Source: Clostridiales bacterium
GTDB lineage: Bacteria > Bacillota > Clostridia > Christensenellales > Aristaeellaceae
Reading direction: 5' to 3'
NCBI GenBank assembly: GCA_022787165.1
Contig: JALFVL010000008.1
Coordinates: 1-55,804, forward strand
Length of the DNA: 55,804 nt
The notes under the pieces are model-generated. The model was not told the origin of the DNA. It was given only the letters and a program-made list of their open reading frames with translations, and searched no databases. This document shows, in pieces, positions 1 to 9,916 of the stretch (positions within the stretch are counted from its first letter, which is position 1; each line of letters begins with the position of its first letter). The translations under genes were made by a program, and so were the position numbers.

Positions 1-252
1 GAGCTGGCCCATCTCAAGCTCGATGGGGAGCAGCGCGCGCAGGCGGCGGCCGATCTGGCGAGGATGATCGGCTATGTCGACAAGCTCTCCGAGCTTGACA
101 CCGAGGGCGTGGAGCCGATGAGCCACGCCTTCCCCGTGACCAACGTGTTTCGGGAGGACGAGGTGCGAGACAGCATGGATCGCGAGCTTGTGCTCGCCAA
201 CGCCCCGGCGGCCAAGGACGGCTGCTTCCTGGTGCCCAAGACGGTCGAATGA
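1..252 (+). CDS. gatC: Aspartyl/glutamyl-tRNA amidotransferase subunit C (5'-truncated)
   Basis: Only the last 83 codons are in the window; the start lies upstream. GatC is the small clamp subunit that holds GatA and GatB together in the GatCAB amidotransferase, which converts Glu-tRNA(Gln) and Asp-tRNA(Asn) to the amidated forms. The visible part has the family pattern: an amphipathic helix ending in IGYVDKLSELDTEGVEP, then MSHAFPVTNVFREDE and a C-terminal LANAP...GCFLVPKTVE tail, typical of GatC. The stop codon overlaps the gatA Shine-Dalgarno region, so gatC-gatA-gatB form a translationally linked operon in the usual order. Confidence 0.95.
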   Translation, partial: ELAHLKLDGEQRAQAAADLARMIGYVDKLSELDTEGVEPMSHAFPVTNVFREDEVRDSMDRELVLANAPAAKDGCFLVPKTVE

Positions 253-269
253 GCGGAGGAGGAAAGCGC

Positions 270-1736
270 ATGGAACTGTTCGAACTGACGGCGCTCGAGC
301 TGGGCGCGGCGATCAAGCGGCGCGAAATCGGCGTCGAAGAGGCGGCGCGCGCCTGCCTTGACCGCATGAGCGCGCAGGAGGGCACGGTCAACGCGTTTGT
401 GACCGTGACGGAAAAGGAGGCGCTGGCGCGCGCGAGAGAGGTGCAGGCGCGCATCGACAGCGGCGAGCTGACGCATCCGCTGGCGGGCGTGCCGATGGCG
501 ATCAAGGATCTGATCTCCACAAAGGGTGTGCGCACGACCTGCTCTTCGAGGATGCTGGAAAACTACGTGCCCGTGTTTGACGCGACGGTGGTTAAGAAGC
601 TGAGCGCGATTGGCGCGGTCTGCCTGGGCAAGACGAACATGGATGAATTCGCGATGGGCTCCTCGACGGAGAGCTCCTGGTTCGGCGTGACGCGCAACCC
701 GTGGGATCCCTCCCGTGTGCCGGGCGGCTCCTCGGGCGGCTCGGCGGCGGCGGTCGCGGCGCGCGAGGTCTTCTACGCGCTGGGCAGCGACACGGGCGGC
801 TCGATCCGCCAGCCGGCGTCCTTCTGCGGTGTGACCGGCATCAAGCCGACCTATGGCGCGGTTTCGCGCTACGGCCTGCTGGCCTACGCCTCCTCGCTGG
901 ATCAGATTGGCCCGCTGACAATCGACGCGCTCGATGCCGCGGCCGTAACCCGCGCAATCATGGGCCGGGACGAGATGGACAGCACGTCCGTCGACGTGCC
1001 GCTGCCGGATATGCCGCAGGGGGACGATCTGACCGGGCTGCGCGTGGGTATCCCGGAGGATTATTTTGGCGAGGGCCTTGATGCGCAGGTGCGCGCGCGC
1101 GTCCTGGACGCGGCGAAGGCGCTTGAAGCGATGGGCGCCGTGCTCGTGCCGGTCAAGATGCCGATGCTTGAATACGCGATTCCGGCGTACTATGTGCTCG
1201 CCTGCGCGGAGGCCTCGAGCAACCTCTCCCGCTATGACGGCGTCAAATACGGCTTCCGTCCGGAGAAATTCGAGGATCTGCACGATCTGTATACGACCGC
1301 GCGCAGCGAGGGCTTTGGCGCGGAGGTCAAACGCCGCATCATGCTGGGCGCGTTTGCGCTCTCCTCGGGCTATTACGACGCCTATTACAACAAGGCGCTG
1401 CGCGTCAAGGCGCTCATCAAGCGCGCGTTCGACGCCTGCTTTGAGCAGGCCGACCTGCTGCTCACGCCCGCCGCGCCGACGACGGCCTTTGCGCTCGGCG
1501 CGCACAGCGATGACCCCATTCAGATGTATCTGGGCGATATCTACACGGTGTCCGTCAACATGGCGGGCCTGCCGGGCATGGTCATGCCCTGCGGGTTTGA
1601 CGCGGCGGGTCTGCCCGTCGGCGCGCAGCTGATCGGCCCGGCGTTCGGCGAGAGCCGGCTCTTCAAGGCGGCGCACGCCTACCAGATGCACACCGATTTC
1701 CACAGGCAGCGCCCGGACGCGCGCAAGGAGGGCTGA
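270..1736 (+). CDS. gatA: Glutamyl-tRNA(Gln) amidotransferase subunit A
   Basis: GatA hydrolyses glutamine and channels the ammonia to GatB. The start at 270 is preferred over the ATG at 249: a GGAGGAGG ribosome site precedes it, and it places the amidase-signature triad at Lys79 (PMAIKD), cis-Ser154 (PGGSSGGS) and Ser178 (GSDTGGS), the numbering known for staphylococcal GatA. The protein is 488 aa, the normal length. It ends 3 nt before gatB. Function is unambiguous; the enzyme implies that the host makes Gln-tRNA and/or Asn-tRNA by the indirect route. Confidence 0.97.
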   Translation: MELFELTALELGAAIKRREIGVEEAARACLDRMSAQEGTVNAFVTVTEKEALARAREVQARIDSGELTHPLAGVPMAIKDLISTKGVRTTCSSRMLENYVPVFDATVVKKLSAIGAVCLGKTNMDEFAMGSSTESSWFGVTRNPWDPSRVPGGSSGGSAAAVAAREVFYALGSDTGGSIRQPASFCGVTGIKPTYGAVSRYGLLAYASSLDQIGPLTIDALDAAAVTRAIMGRDEMDSTSVDVPLPDMPQGDDLTGLRVGIPEDYFGEGLDAQVRARVLDAAKALEAMGAVLVPVKMPMLEYAIPAYYVLACAEASSNLSRYDGVKYGFRPEKFEDLHDLYTTARSEGFGAEVKRRIMLGAFALSSGYYDAYYNKALRVKALIKRAFDACFEQADLLLTPAAPTTAFALGAHSDDPIQMYLGDIYTVSVNMAGLPGMVMPCGFDAAGLPVGAQLIGPAFGESRLFKAAHAYQMHTDFHRQRPDARKEG

Positions 1737-1739
1737 GCG

Positions 1740-3173
1740 ATGGCGACATACGAAATGGTCATCGGTCTCGAGGTTCACGTCGAGCTGGCGACAAAGACCA
1801 AAATCTTCTGCGGCTGCACGACGCGCTTTGGCGGCGCGCCCAACACGCATACCTGCCCCGTCTGCACGGGCATGCCCGGCACGCTGCCGGTCATCAACCG
1901 CAAGGTGGTCGAATTCGCCATTGCGGCTGGCCTGGCGACGAACTGCGAGATCACGCGAAACAACAAGTTTGACCGAAAGAACTACTTCTATCCCGATCTG
2001 CCCAAGGCCTATCAGGTCAGCCAGCTCTACCTGCCGATTTGCCGCAACGGCCATGTCGACATCAAAACCACGGCGGGCGAAAAGGCCATCGGTATCCACG
2101 AGATCCATATGGAGGAGGATGCCGGCAAGCTGATGCACGATCCCTGGATCGATCAGACGATGGTGGATTACAACCGCTGCGGCGTGCCGCTGCTGGAGAT
2201 CGTCTCTGAGCCGGACATGCGCTCGGCGGAGGAGGTCATCGCCTACCTGACCAAGCTGCGCCAGACGCTGCAATACCTCGGCGTGTCCGACTGCAAGATG
2301 CAGGAGGGCAGCCTGCGCGCGGACGTTAACCTCTCCGTGCGCCCGGTGGGGCAGGAGGCCTTCGGCACGCGCACCGAGATGAAGAACCTCAACAGCTTCA
2401 AGGCGATTGCCCGCGCGATTGAGGGCGAGTACCGCCGCCAGGTGGAGCTCATTGAGGACGGCGGCAGGGTGCTCCAGCAGACGCGCCGCTGGGACGACAA
2501 CAAGGGCGCGTCGTTTGCGATGCGCTCCAAGGAAAACGCGCAGGATTACCGTTACTTTCCGGAGCCAGATCTGCCGCCGATCGCCATTTCTCAGGCGTGG
2601 ATCGACGAGGTCAGAGCCCGCCAGCCGGAGCTGGCTGAGGCCAAGGCGGCGCGCTATCAGAAGGAATTCGCGCTGAGCGCCTATGATGCCTCGATCCTCA
2701 CGGCGGAAAAGCCTGTCGCCGACTTGTTTGAGAAGGCGGCTGCCGCCTGCGGCAGGCCGCGCGAGGTCGGCAGCTGGATCATGGGCGAGACGATGGCGAT
2801 GATGAAGGAGAAGCAGGTGCTCGCCGAGAGCCTGACGCTCGCCCCGCAGGCGCTTTCGCGCATCGTCACGCTCGTGGCCGAGGGGAAGCTCAGCCGCCAG
2901 AGCGCGCGCGAGGTCTTCGCCTATGCCTTTGACGGCGGCGAGGATGTCGACGGCTATGTCAAGGCGCATGGGCTGGAAATCGTCGCGGACGACTCGGCCT
3001 ATGAGGCGATTCTCGCCGAGGTGCTTGAAAGGTGCGAAAAGGATGTCGCGGCCTACAAGGCAGGCAACCAGAAGGTCTTCGGCTTCCTCGTCGGCCAGGC
3101 GATGAAGGCGCTGAGGGGCAAGGCCGACCCCAAGAAGATCAACGAGCTGCTGCGCAAGGCGCTTGGCGAGTGA
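1740..3173 (+). CDS. gatB: Aspartyl/glutamyl-tRNA amidotransferase subunit B
   Basis: GatB is the kinase/transamidase subunit: it phosphorylates the tRNA-bound Glu or Asp and amidates it with ammonia from GatA. The 477-aa protein has the N-terminal cradle with the zinc-type cysteines (FCGCTTRFG and CPVCTGMPG, residues about 22-43), the HEIHMEEDAGK segment, a DYNRCGVPLLEIVSEPD motif, and a C-terminal YqeY-like tail domain for tRNA binding. Length and order are normal. A hairpin terminator follows 24 nt after the stop, so gatCAB ends here. Confidence 0.97.
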   Translation: MATYEMVIGLEVHVELATKTKIFCGCTTRFGGAPNTHTCPVCTGMPGTLPVINRKVVEFAIAAGLATNCEITRNNKFDRKNYFYPDLPKAYQVSQLYLPICRNGHVDIKTTAGEKAIGIHEIHMEEDAGKLMHDPWIDQTMVDYNRCGVPLLEIVSEPDMRSAEEVIAYLTKLRQTLQYLGVSDCKMQEGSLRADVNLSVRPVGQEAFGTRTEMKNLNSFKAIARAIEGEYRRQVELIEDGGRVLQQTRRWDDNKGASFAMRSKENAQDYRYFPEPDLPPIAISQAWIDEVRARQPELAEAKAARYQKEFALSAYDASILTAEKPVADLFEKAAAACGRPREVGSWIMGETMAMMKEKQVLAESLTLAPQALSRIVTLVAEGKLSRQSAREVFAYAFDGGEDVDGYVKAHGLEIVADDSAYEAILAEVLERCEKDVAAYKAGNQKVFGFLVGQAMKALRGKADPKKINELLRKALGE

Positions 3174-3196
3174 TTCAAAAGCATTATGAAAACAAG

Positions 3197-3220
3197 GCGT
3201 CCGGATTTCCGGGCGCTTTT
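3197..3220 (+). terminator. Intrinsic terminator after gatB
   Basis: GCGTCCGGA and TCCGGGCGC form a stem with a very short loop, followed directly by TTTT. It lies 24 nt after the gatB stop. The rest of the gatB-gdhA gap holds an A-rich stretch and the gdhA promoter. Confidence 0.75.
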
Positions 3221-3224
3221 GTGA

Positions 3225-4835
<1,611 letters not shown>

Positions 4836-4849
4836 TCAGGGCAACCTTC

Positions 4850-4882
4850 GGGCCGCAGGGATCGCTTCCTGCGGCCCTTTCC
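4850..4882 (+). terminator. Intrinsic terminator after gdhA
   Basis: A perfect 10-bp stem GGGCCGCAGG / CCTGCGGCCC with an 8-nt loop, followed by TTTCCTT. It lies 15 nt past the gdhA stop. Confidence 0.85.
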
Positions 4883-5009
4883 TTGCCTGAACGGCGCAAT
4901 CCTGTGACACGGCGGAAAACAAAGGACTTTTTGTCAACTTCCGGAGCCGGGAAAAAGAAATGAAAAAAAGAATTTTGTAGAAATAGAAAAGAAACCGGGC
5001 GAAACCGTC

Positions 5010-5039
5010 TTGACAAATGTGTGGATGCGGGAATATAAT
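5010..5039 (+). promoter_or_regulatory. Promoter of the first Trp-type ABC operon
   Basis: TTGACA (5010-5015), an 18-nt spacer and TATAAT (5034-5039). The leader to the ATG is about 85 nt and contains only a weak small stem near 5055-5080. Unlike the paralogous operon on the other strand, no T-box was found. Confidence 0.85.
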
Positions 5040-5131
5040 GGCGTTGCGCTTTTGCAGAGGTTTGCCCCTGTTTTTTGCAACAATTCGGCCGTGTGCCGAT
5101 TTGAAGTTTTGAAGCATCGGAGGACATCATC

Positions 5132-6064
5132 ATGAAGAAGATCGTTGCTCTTGCGCTCGCGCTCGTGCTGGTTATGGCCGCAGCCTGCGCCAGCGCCGTC
5201 GAAGTCGGCATCTGCCAGCTCGTGCAGCATCCCGCGCTGGACGCTGCGACGCAGGGCTTTAAGGACGCGTTGAGCGCCAAGATGCCCGACGTCACCTTTG
5301 ACGAGCAGAACGCTTCCGGCGACGCCGTGAACTGTGCGACCATCATCAACACCTTTGTTTCCAACAATGTTGACCTGATCCTGGCCAACGCGACCCCGGC
5401 GCTGCAGGCGGCTGTCGCGGCGACCGCGGACATCCCGATCCTGGGCACCTCCATCACCGAGTACGGCGTGGCGCTGGGCATCGACGATTTCAACGGCGTG
5501 ACCGGCATCAACGTCTCCGGCACCTCCGACCTCGCCCCGCTGAGCGAGCAGGCGGCCATGGTCAAGGAGCTCTTCCCGGAGGCCAAGAAGGTCGGCCTGC
5601 TGTATTGCTCCGCCGAGGCGAACTCCATCTACCAGGTGAAGGTCGTGGGCGAAGAGCTCGTGAAGCTCGGCTATGAGACCGAGGAATACGCGTTCACCGA
5701 TTCCAACGACGTCGCCTCCGTCACCCAGAGCGCGGCGGACAGCTGCGAGGTCATCTACATCCCGACCGACAACACCGCTGCTGCCTACACGGAGACCATC
5801 GCCAACGTTGTGATCCCGGCGGGCATCCCGGTCATCGCCGGTGAGGAAGGCATCTGCGCTGGCTGCGGCGTCGCGACGCTGACCATCAGCTACTACGACA
5901 TCGGCTACAAGACCGGTGAAATGGCCTACGAAATCCTCGCCAACGGCGCGGACGTCAGCGCTATGCCGATCGAGTATGCGCCGCAGTTCACCAAGAAGTA
6001 CAACGCCGAGAATGTCGATGCGCTGGGCATCGAGATTCCGGAGGGCTATGCCGCAATCGAGTGA
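5132..6064 (+). CDS. ABC transporter substrate-binding protein (TrpX-like)
   Basis: Extracytoplasmic binding protein of the ABC_sub_bind family (PF04392), to which TrpX of streptococci belongs. A signal peptide covers residues 1-22 (MKKIV...ACASA), followed by VEVGICQLVQHPALDAATQGF, the typical opening of this family. GGAGG precedes the ATG by 8 nt. It is the first gene of an SBP-permease-ATPase operon; a hairpin after the stop probably lowers expression of the downstream genes relative to this one. A paralogue lies at 9917-10879 and has a Trp T-box, so an aromatic amino acid, perhaps tryptophan or a relative, is the likely ligand. The exact ligand of this copy is not shown by the sequence. 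Confidence 0.85.
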   Translation: MKKIVALALALVLVMAAACASAVEVGICQLVQHPALDAATQGFKDALSAKMPDVTFDEQNASGDAVNCATIINTFVSNNVDLILANATPALQAAVAATADIPILGTSITEYGVALGIDDFNGVTGINVSGTSDLAPLSEQAAMVKELFPEAKKVGLLYCSAEANSIYQVKVVGEELVKLGYETEEYAFTDSNDVASVTQSAADSCEVIYIPTDNTAAAYTETIANVVIPAGIPVIAGEEGICAGCGVATLTISYYDIGYKTGEMAYEILANGADVSAMPIEYAPQFTKKYNAENVDALGIEIPEGYAAIE

Positions 6065-6088
6065 TTTCGCTGCCAAGACGATGATCGG

Positions 6089-6125
6089 GCCAAGGGAGAA
6101 AATTCTCCCTTGGCTTCGCTTTGTT
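6089..6125 (+). terminator. Intercistronic hairpin between binding protein and permease
   Basis: A perfect 12-nt inverted repeat, GCCAAGGGAGAA and TTCTCCCTTGGC, separated by 2 nt and followed by a moderately T-rich stretch. It probably acts as a partial terminator or 3'-end stabiliser, keeping binding protein in excess. The paralogous operon has a hairpin at the same place. Confidence 0.6.
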
Positions 6126-6242
6126 CTTGTGAAAATCCATCCGGCCCGTCTATGGCAGGGCAAACAGCCGCCGTAGTCTCCGATGCGCACGGGGCCGGAC
6201 ATGCGGAAAGAAGGATAACGGAAATACAGGAGGAACAACGCA

Positions 6243-7172
6243 ATGGAGATAGTCAAACTGCTCAACGCGCTCCCGGGCGCCGTTTCGCAGGGCGTCATCT
6301 GGGGCCTGATGGCCATTGGCGTCTATATTACCTATCGGATTCTCGATGTGGCTGACCTGACTGTGGATGGCAGCATCGCCACGGGCGGCGCGGTCGCGGC
6401 CATGCTGGTCATCGGCGGCTGCAACGTGTGGGTGGCGCTGCTCGTCGCGTTCCTGGCCGGCATGCTGGCCGGCTTTGTCACGGGCGTGTTCCACACGTTC
6501 ATGGGCATCCCGGCAATTCTGTCGGGCATTCTGACGCAGCTGGCGCTCTACTCGATCAACCTGCGGATCATGGGCAACAAGGCCAACGTCGCGCTGAGCG
6601 TCAACAAGTATGAGCTGCTCGTCTCCTCGCGCAACGCCCGTGCGCTCAGCCTGGAAAACCCGCTGATCGTGCTGGTGATCTTCACCGCCGCGCTGATTGC
6701 GCTGCTGTATTGGTTCTTTGGCACGGAGCGTGGCTGCTCGCTGCGCGCGACCGGCGCAAACGCGAACATGGCGCGTGCGCAGGGCATCAACACCAACTTT
6801 GACAAGGTCATCGGCCTGATGCTCTCCAACGGCATCGTGGCGCTGTCCGGCGGTCTGCTGACGCAGTACCAAGGCTTTGCCGACGTGGGCATGGGCCGCG
6901 GCGCGATCGTCATCGGTCTGGCCGCCGTCATCATCGGCGAGGTCGTCTTCTCGAAGGTCTTCCACAACTTCGCGCTCAAGCTGCTGGCCGTCTCCCTGGG
7001 CGCCGTGATCTATTATCTCGTCATTCAGGTCGTGCTCTGGCTGGGCCTCAATACCAACGACCTCAAGCTGCTGACGGCGCTGGTCGTGGCGCTGTTCCTC
7101 GCCATGCCCTACTGGAAGGCGAAATACTTCAGCAAGAAGCGCGAGAGCAAGGGAGGCGAGCAGCATGCTTGA
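6243..7172 (+). CDS. ABC transporter permease (TrpY-like)
   Basis: Membrane channel subunit of the BPD_transp_2 (branched-chain amino acid/ribose) permease family. The 309-aa chain has about eight hydrophobic segments and the motif YRILDVADLTVDGS near the N terminus, shared with the paralogue at 8948-9826 (FKILDFPDMSVDSS). ATGANANMARAQGIN marks the cytoplasmic coupling loop to the ATPase. It is preceded by GGAGGAA and overlaps the ATPase start by 8 nt, an arrangement repeated exactly in the paralogous operon. Confidence 0.88.
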   Translation: MEIVKLLNALPGAVSQGVIWGLMAIGVYITYRILDVADLTVDGSIATGGAVAAMLVIGGCNVWVALLVAFLAGMLAGFVTGVFHTFMGIPAILSGILTQLALYSINLRIMGNKANVALSVNKYELLVSSRNARALSLENPLIVLVIFTAALIALLYWFFGTERGCSLRATGANANMARAQGINTNFDKVIGLMLSNGIVALSGGLLTQYQGFADVGMGRGAIVIGLAAVIIGEVVFSKVFHNFALKLLAVSLGAVIYYLVIQVVLWLGLNTNDLKLLTALVVALFLAMPYWKAKYFSKKRESKGGEQHA

Positions 7173-7959
7173 CATCAACCATATTGCCAAGACATTCAAC
7201 CCCGGCACGATTACGGAAAAGACGGCGCTCGTGGATGTCGATCTGCATCTGAATGAGGGCGACTTTGTCACCGTCATCGGCGGCAATGGCGCGGGCAAAT
7301 CCACGATGCTCAACGCGGTAGCCGGCGTCTTCCAGGTGGACAAGGGCAGCATTCAGATCGGCGGCGTTGACGTGACCGGGCTGCCGGAATATAAGCGCGC
7401 CAAATACCTTGGCCGCGTCTTCCAGGATCCGATGACCGGCACGGCGGCGACGATGAACATCGAGGAGAACATGGCGTTGGCCATGCGCCGCGGCGAAAAG
7501 CGCGGCCTGCGCTGGGGCATCAACGCGATGGAACGCGACATGTACCGCGAGCAGCTGCGCACACTCGGGCTGGGCCTGGAGGATCGCATGACCAGCAAGG
7601 TTGGCCTGCTCTCCGGCGGCCAGCGCCAGGCGCTGACGCTGCTGATGGCGACGCTGCGCACGCCGAAGCTCCTGCTGCTGGACGAGCACACGGCGGCGCT
7701 CGACCCCAAGACGGCGGCAAAGGTGCTCGAGCTGAGCGCCAGGATCATCGAGGAGCGCCACCTGACGGCGATGATGATCACGCACAACATGAAGGACGCC
7801 ATCGCGATGGGCAACCGGCTGATCATGATGAACGAGGGACGCATCGTCGTCGACGTCGCGGGCGAGCAGAAGAAACGGCTCACCCGTCAGGACCTGATGG
7901 GCCTGTTTGAAAAGGCCGCAGGCCAGCAGCTCGACGGCGACAAGTTGCTGCTGTCCTGA
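7165..7959 (+). CDS. ABC transporter ATP-binding protein (TrpZ-like)
   Basis: ATPase of the same importer. 264 aa with Walker A GGNGAGKST (residues about 33-41), ABC signature LLSGGQRQ and Walker B LLLLDEHTAALDPKTAA, then the H-loop ITHN. The HTAALDPKT variant is typical of this amino-acid family. The start overlaps the permease by 8 nt, with GGGAGG inside the permease coding sequence. It is the last gene of the operon, followed by a structured spacer and a bidirectional terminator. Confidence 0.92.
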   Translation: MLDINHIAKTFNPGTITEKTALVDVDLHLNEGDFVTVIGGNGAGKSTMLNAVAGVFQVDKGSIQIGGVDVTGLPEYKRAKYLGRVFQDPMTGTAATMNIEENMALAMRRGEKRGLRWGINAMERDMYREQLRTLGLGLEDRMTSKVGLLSGGQRQALTLLMATLRTPKLLLLDEHTAALDPKTAAKVLELSARIIEERHLTAMMITHNMKDAIAMGNRLIMMNEGRIVVDVAGEQKKRLTRQDLMGLFEKAAGQQLDGDKLLLS

Positions 7960-7989
7960 TACTGTTCTCAGATAAAAACGAGCGATAAG

Positions 7990-8078
7990 CGCGAAGCGAA
8001 GAAGGGGGCTGGGGACGAGTCCCCAGGCTAGGGGTTTGGGGGATGAAATCCCCCAACGTTTCCATATCGCGAAGCGAA
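7990..8078. repeat. Small palindromic element bounded by 11-bp direct repeats
   Basis: CGCGAAGCGAA occurs at 7990-8000 and again at 8068-8078. Between them are two hairpins: CTGGGG/CCCCAG (8009-8026) and TTGGGGGAT/ATCCCCCAA (8036-8056). It looks like a short interspersed REP- or MITE-like element placed between convergent operons. No coding potential was seen. Confidence 0.5.
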
Positions 8079-8136
8079 TCCTGACGGGGAATCGCCGCAG
8101 AGTTCAAATTGATTTGAGAATAGTATAATAGAAAAA

Positions 8137-8172
8137 AGCGCGTCCGGAGCAGCTTTTCGCTCCGGACGCGCT
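8137..8172. terminator. Bidirectional terminator between convergent ABC operons
   Basis: A 14-nt perfect inverted repeat (AGCGCGTCCGGAGC and its complement) with AAAAAA on the left flank and TTTATAT on the right, so it can end transcription from both directions. Confidence 0.85.
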
Positions 8173-8181
8173 TTATATGGT

Positions 8182-8955
8182 TCAGTTTCCGCATTCCACG
8201 CTGATCTCGTTGAATCTGCGCAGCAGGTCGTCGACCTTAAGCGCCCGGCGCGCCTCGCCGGAAAGATCCAGCTCGGCCTTGCCCTGGTGCATCATCAGCA
8301 GGCGATCGCCGTATTCGACGGCGTAGCGGAGGTTGTGCGTGACCATGATCGTGGTCAGCTGCTTCTCGGCGACGATTTTGCCGGTGAGCTGCATGATGAT
8401 CTCGGCGGTCTTGGGGTCAAGCGCCGCGGTGTGCTCGTCGAGGATCAAAAATTCGATCGGCGTCATCGTGCTCATCAGCAGGGCCATCGCCTGGCGCTGG
8501 CCGCCGGAGAGGCTGCCCACGCGCACACCCATCTTGTCCTCCAGCCCCAGACCGAGCTGAGCGAGCATGTCGCGATACTGCTCCGTCTTTTTTCGGTTGA
8601 CGCAGGGGAGGAGGTTGAAGGGCTTGCCCTTGTTGTCGGCCATCGACATGTTTTCAAGGATGGTCATCGACGGACAGGTGCCGCGGGCCGGATCCTGATA
8701 GACGCGGCCAATGCGGCGAAGGCGCCTGTGCTCGGGCATGGCGGTGATGTTCTCGCCGCCGATGAGAATCTGGCCTTCGTCCACGGGGATGGAGCCGCAG
8801 ATGATGTTGAGCAGGGACGTCTTGCCCGAGCCGTTGGAGCCGACGACGCAGACGAACTGCCTGTCGGGAATTGTCAGCGAGAATCCATTGAACAGGCAGG
8901 TCTCGTTGACCGTACCGCCCTGATAGATCTTGACGATATCGCGCACCTCAAGCAT
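8182..8955 (-). CDS. ABC transporter ATP-binding protein (TrpZ-like, T-box operon)
   Basis: ATPase of the second, minus-strand importer. 257 aa with Walker A GSNGSGKTS, signature SLSGGQRQ, Walker B FLILDEHTAALDPKTAE and H-loop VTHN. It resembles the protein at 7165-7959 throughout, and its start overlaps the upstream permease by 8 nt in the same way, so the two operons are duplicates or close relatives. It is the last gene before the shared terminator. Confidence 0.92.
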   Translation of the reverse strand: MLEVRDIVKIYQGGTVNETCLFNGFSLTIPDRQFVCVVGSNGSGKTSLLNIICGSIPVDEGQILIGGENITAMPEHRRLRRIGRVYQDPARGTCPSMTILENMSMADNKGKPFNLLPCVNRKKTEQYRDMLAQLGLGLEDKMGVRVGSLSGGQRQAMALLMSTMTPIEFLILDEHTAALDPKTAEIIMQLTGKIVAEKQLTTIMVTHNLRYAVEYGDRLLMMHQGKAELDLSGEARRALKVDDLLRRFNEISVECGN

Positions 8956-9826
8956 GGAGCTTCACCTTCTTCCTGGTTCCGCCAAAGACGATGATAAGCA
9001 GCAGCAGCGCCGCCGTTACGAGCTTGAGATCGAACGGCGAGAGGCCGAGGCTCAGCGCGAGCGCGACGCAGCCCTTGTAAAGGATGGAGCCCAGAATGAC
9101 AGCGGTTGTCGCGCGCAGGAAGCGCAGGCCGCGCAGCAGCTGCGTGCCGACGATGACGGAGGCGACGGCGAGCACAAGCGTGCCCGTGCCCATCGAGATG
9201 TCAAAATAACGCTGATACTGGCACATGATGCAGCCGGAGAGCGAGACGAGCGCGTTGGCGATCATCAGGCCGAGAATCTTGACCTTGCCGCTGTCCTGGG
9301 CGAGCGTGGCGACGAGCGTTGGATTGTCGCCCGTCGCGCGCAGCAGAAAGCCGGAGCGCGTGGCGAGGTAAGCGTCCATCAGCAGCTTGACGACGAGCGT
9401 GATTGCGGCGAGGATGAGCACCGGCGCGTAGGGCTGGATGCCCGTCGGGAGGGAGGAAATCCAGTCGTTTTTGAAGATGGTGTTGAAGGAGAAGAGCTGT
9501 ACATTTGCACGGCCTGCGATATGCAGGTTGACGGAGTAGAGGGCCGTCATGACGATAATGCCCGCGAGCAGGTCGCGCACCTTGAGGCGAACATGGATGA
9601 AGCCCGTCAGCGCGCCGGCAGCGGCGCCCGCGAGCAGCGAGACCGGCAGCGTCAGCAGCGGGGAGCAGCCACCCGCGATCATCAGCGCCGTCACCGCGGC
9701 GCCCAGCGGGAACGACGAATCGACGGACATGTCCGGAAAATCAAGAATTTTGAAGGTGATGTACACGCCCAGCGCGAGGATCGCGTAGATCAGGCCCTGC
9801 TCGAGAACGCTCAGCAGCAACGTCAT
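8948..9826 (-). CDS. ABC transporter permease (TrpY-like, T-box operon)
   Basis: 292-aa polytopic permease of the BPD_transp_2 family: YITFKILDFPDMSVDSSFPL near the N terminus, about eight hydrophobic segments and the loop RATGDNPTLVATLAQD. It lies 90 nt downstream of its binding-protein gene, a gap that holds a hairpin, and overlaps the ATPase gene. The Trp T-box upstream of the operon makes this a tryptophan importer subunit with good probability. Confidence 0.88.
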   Translation of the reverse strand: MTLLLSVLEQGLIYAILALGVYITFKILDFPDMSVDSSFPLGAAVTALMIAGGCSPLLTLPVSLLAGAAAGALTGFIHVRLKVRDLLAGIIVMTALYSVNLHIAGRANVQLFSFNTIFKNDWISSLPTGIQPYAPVLILAAITLVVKLLMDAYLATRSGFLLRATGDNPTLVATLAQDSGKVKILGLMIANALVSLSGCIMCQYQRYFDISMGTGTLVLAVASVIVGTQLLRGLRFLRATTAVILGSILYKGCVALALSLGLSPFDLKLVTAALLLLIIVFGGTRKKVKLHA

Positions 9827-9872
9827 GCGGATAACCTCCGGAGAAATGAGAATTTCAAAAGGCAGGCAAAGC

Positions 9873-9900
9873 GGGAGCCCTCCGCGAAGGAGGGACTCCC
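9873..9900 (-). terminator. Intercistronic hairpin between binding protein and permease
   Basis: GGGAG and CCTCC pair with GGAGG and CTCCC around a 4-nt loop. No strong T tract follows, so it is more likely a processing/stabilising structure than a full terminator. Confidence 0.5.
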
Positions 9901-9916
9901 GGGAAAGGAAGCGGGA

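Noticed and set aside
5040-5131. Possible T-box in the leader of the first ABC operon
   Set aside because: Too short, and neither the T-box core sequence nor a specifier loop is present.
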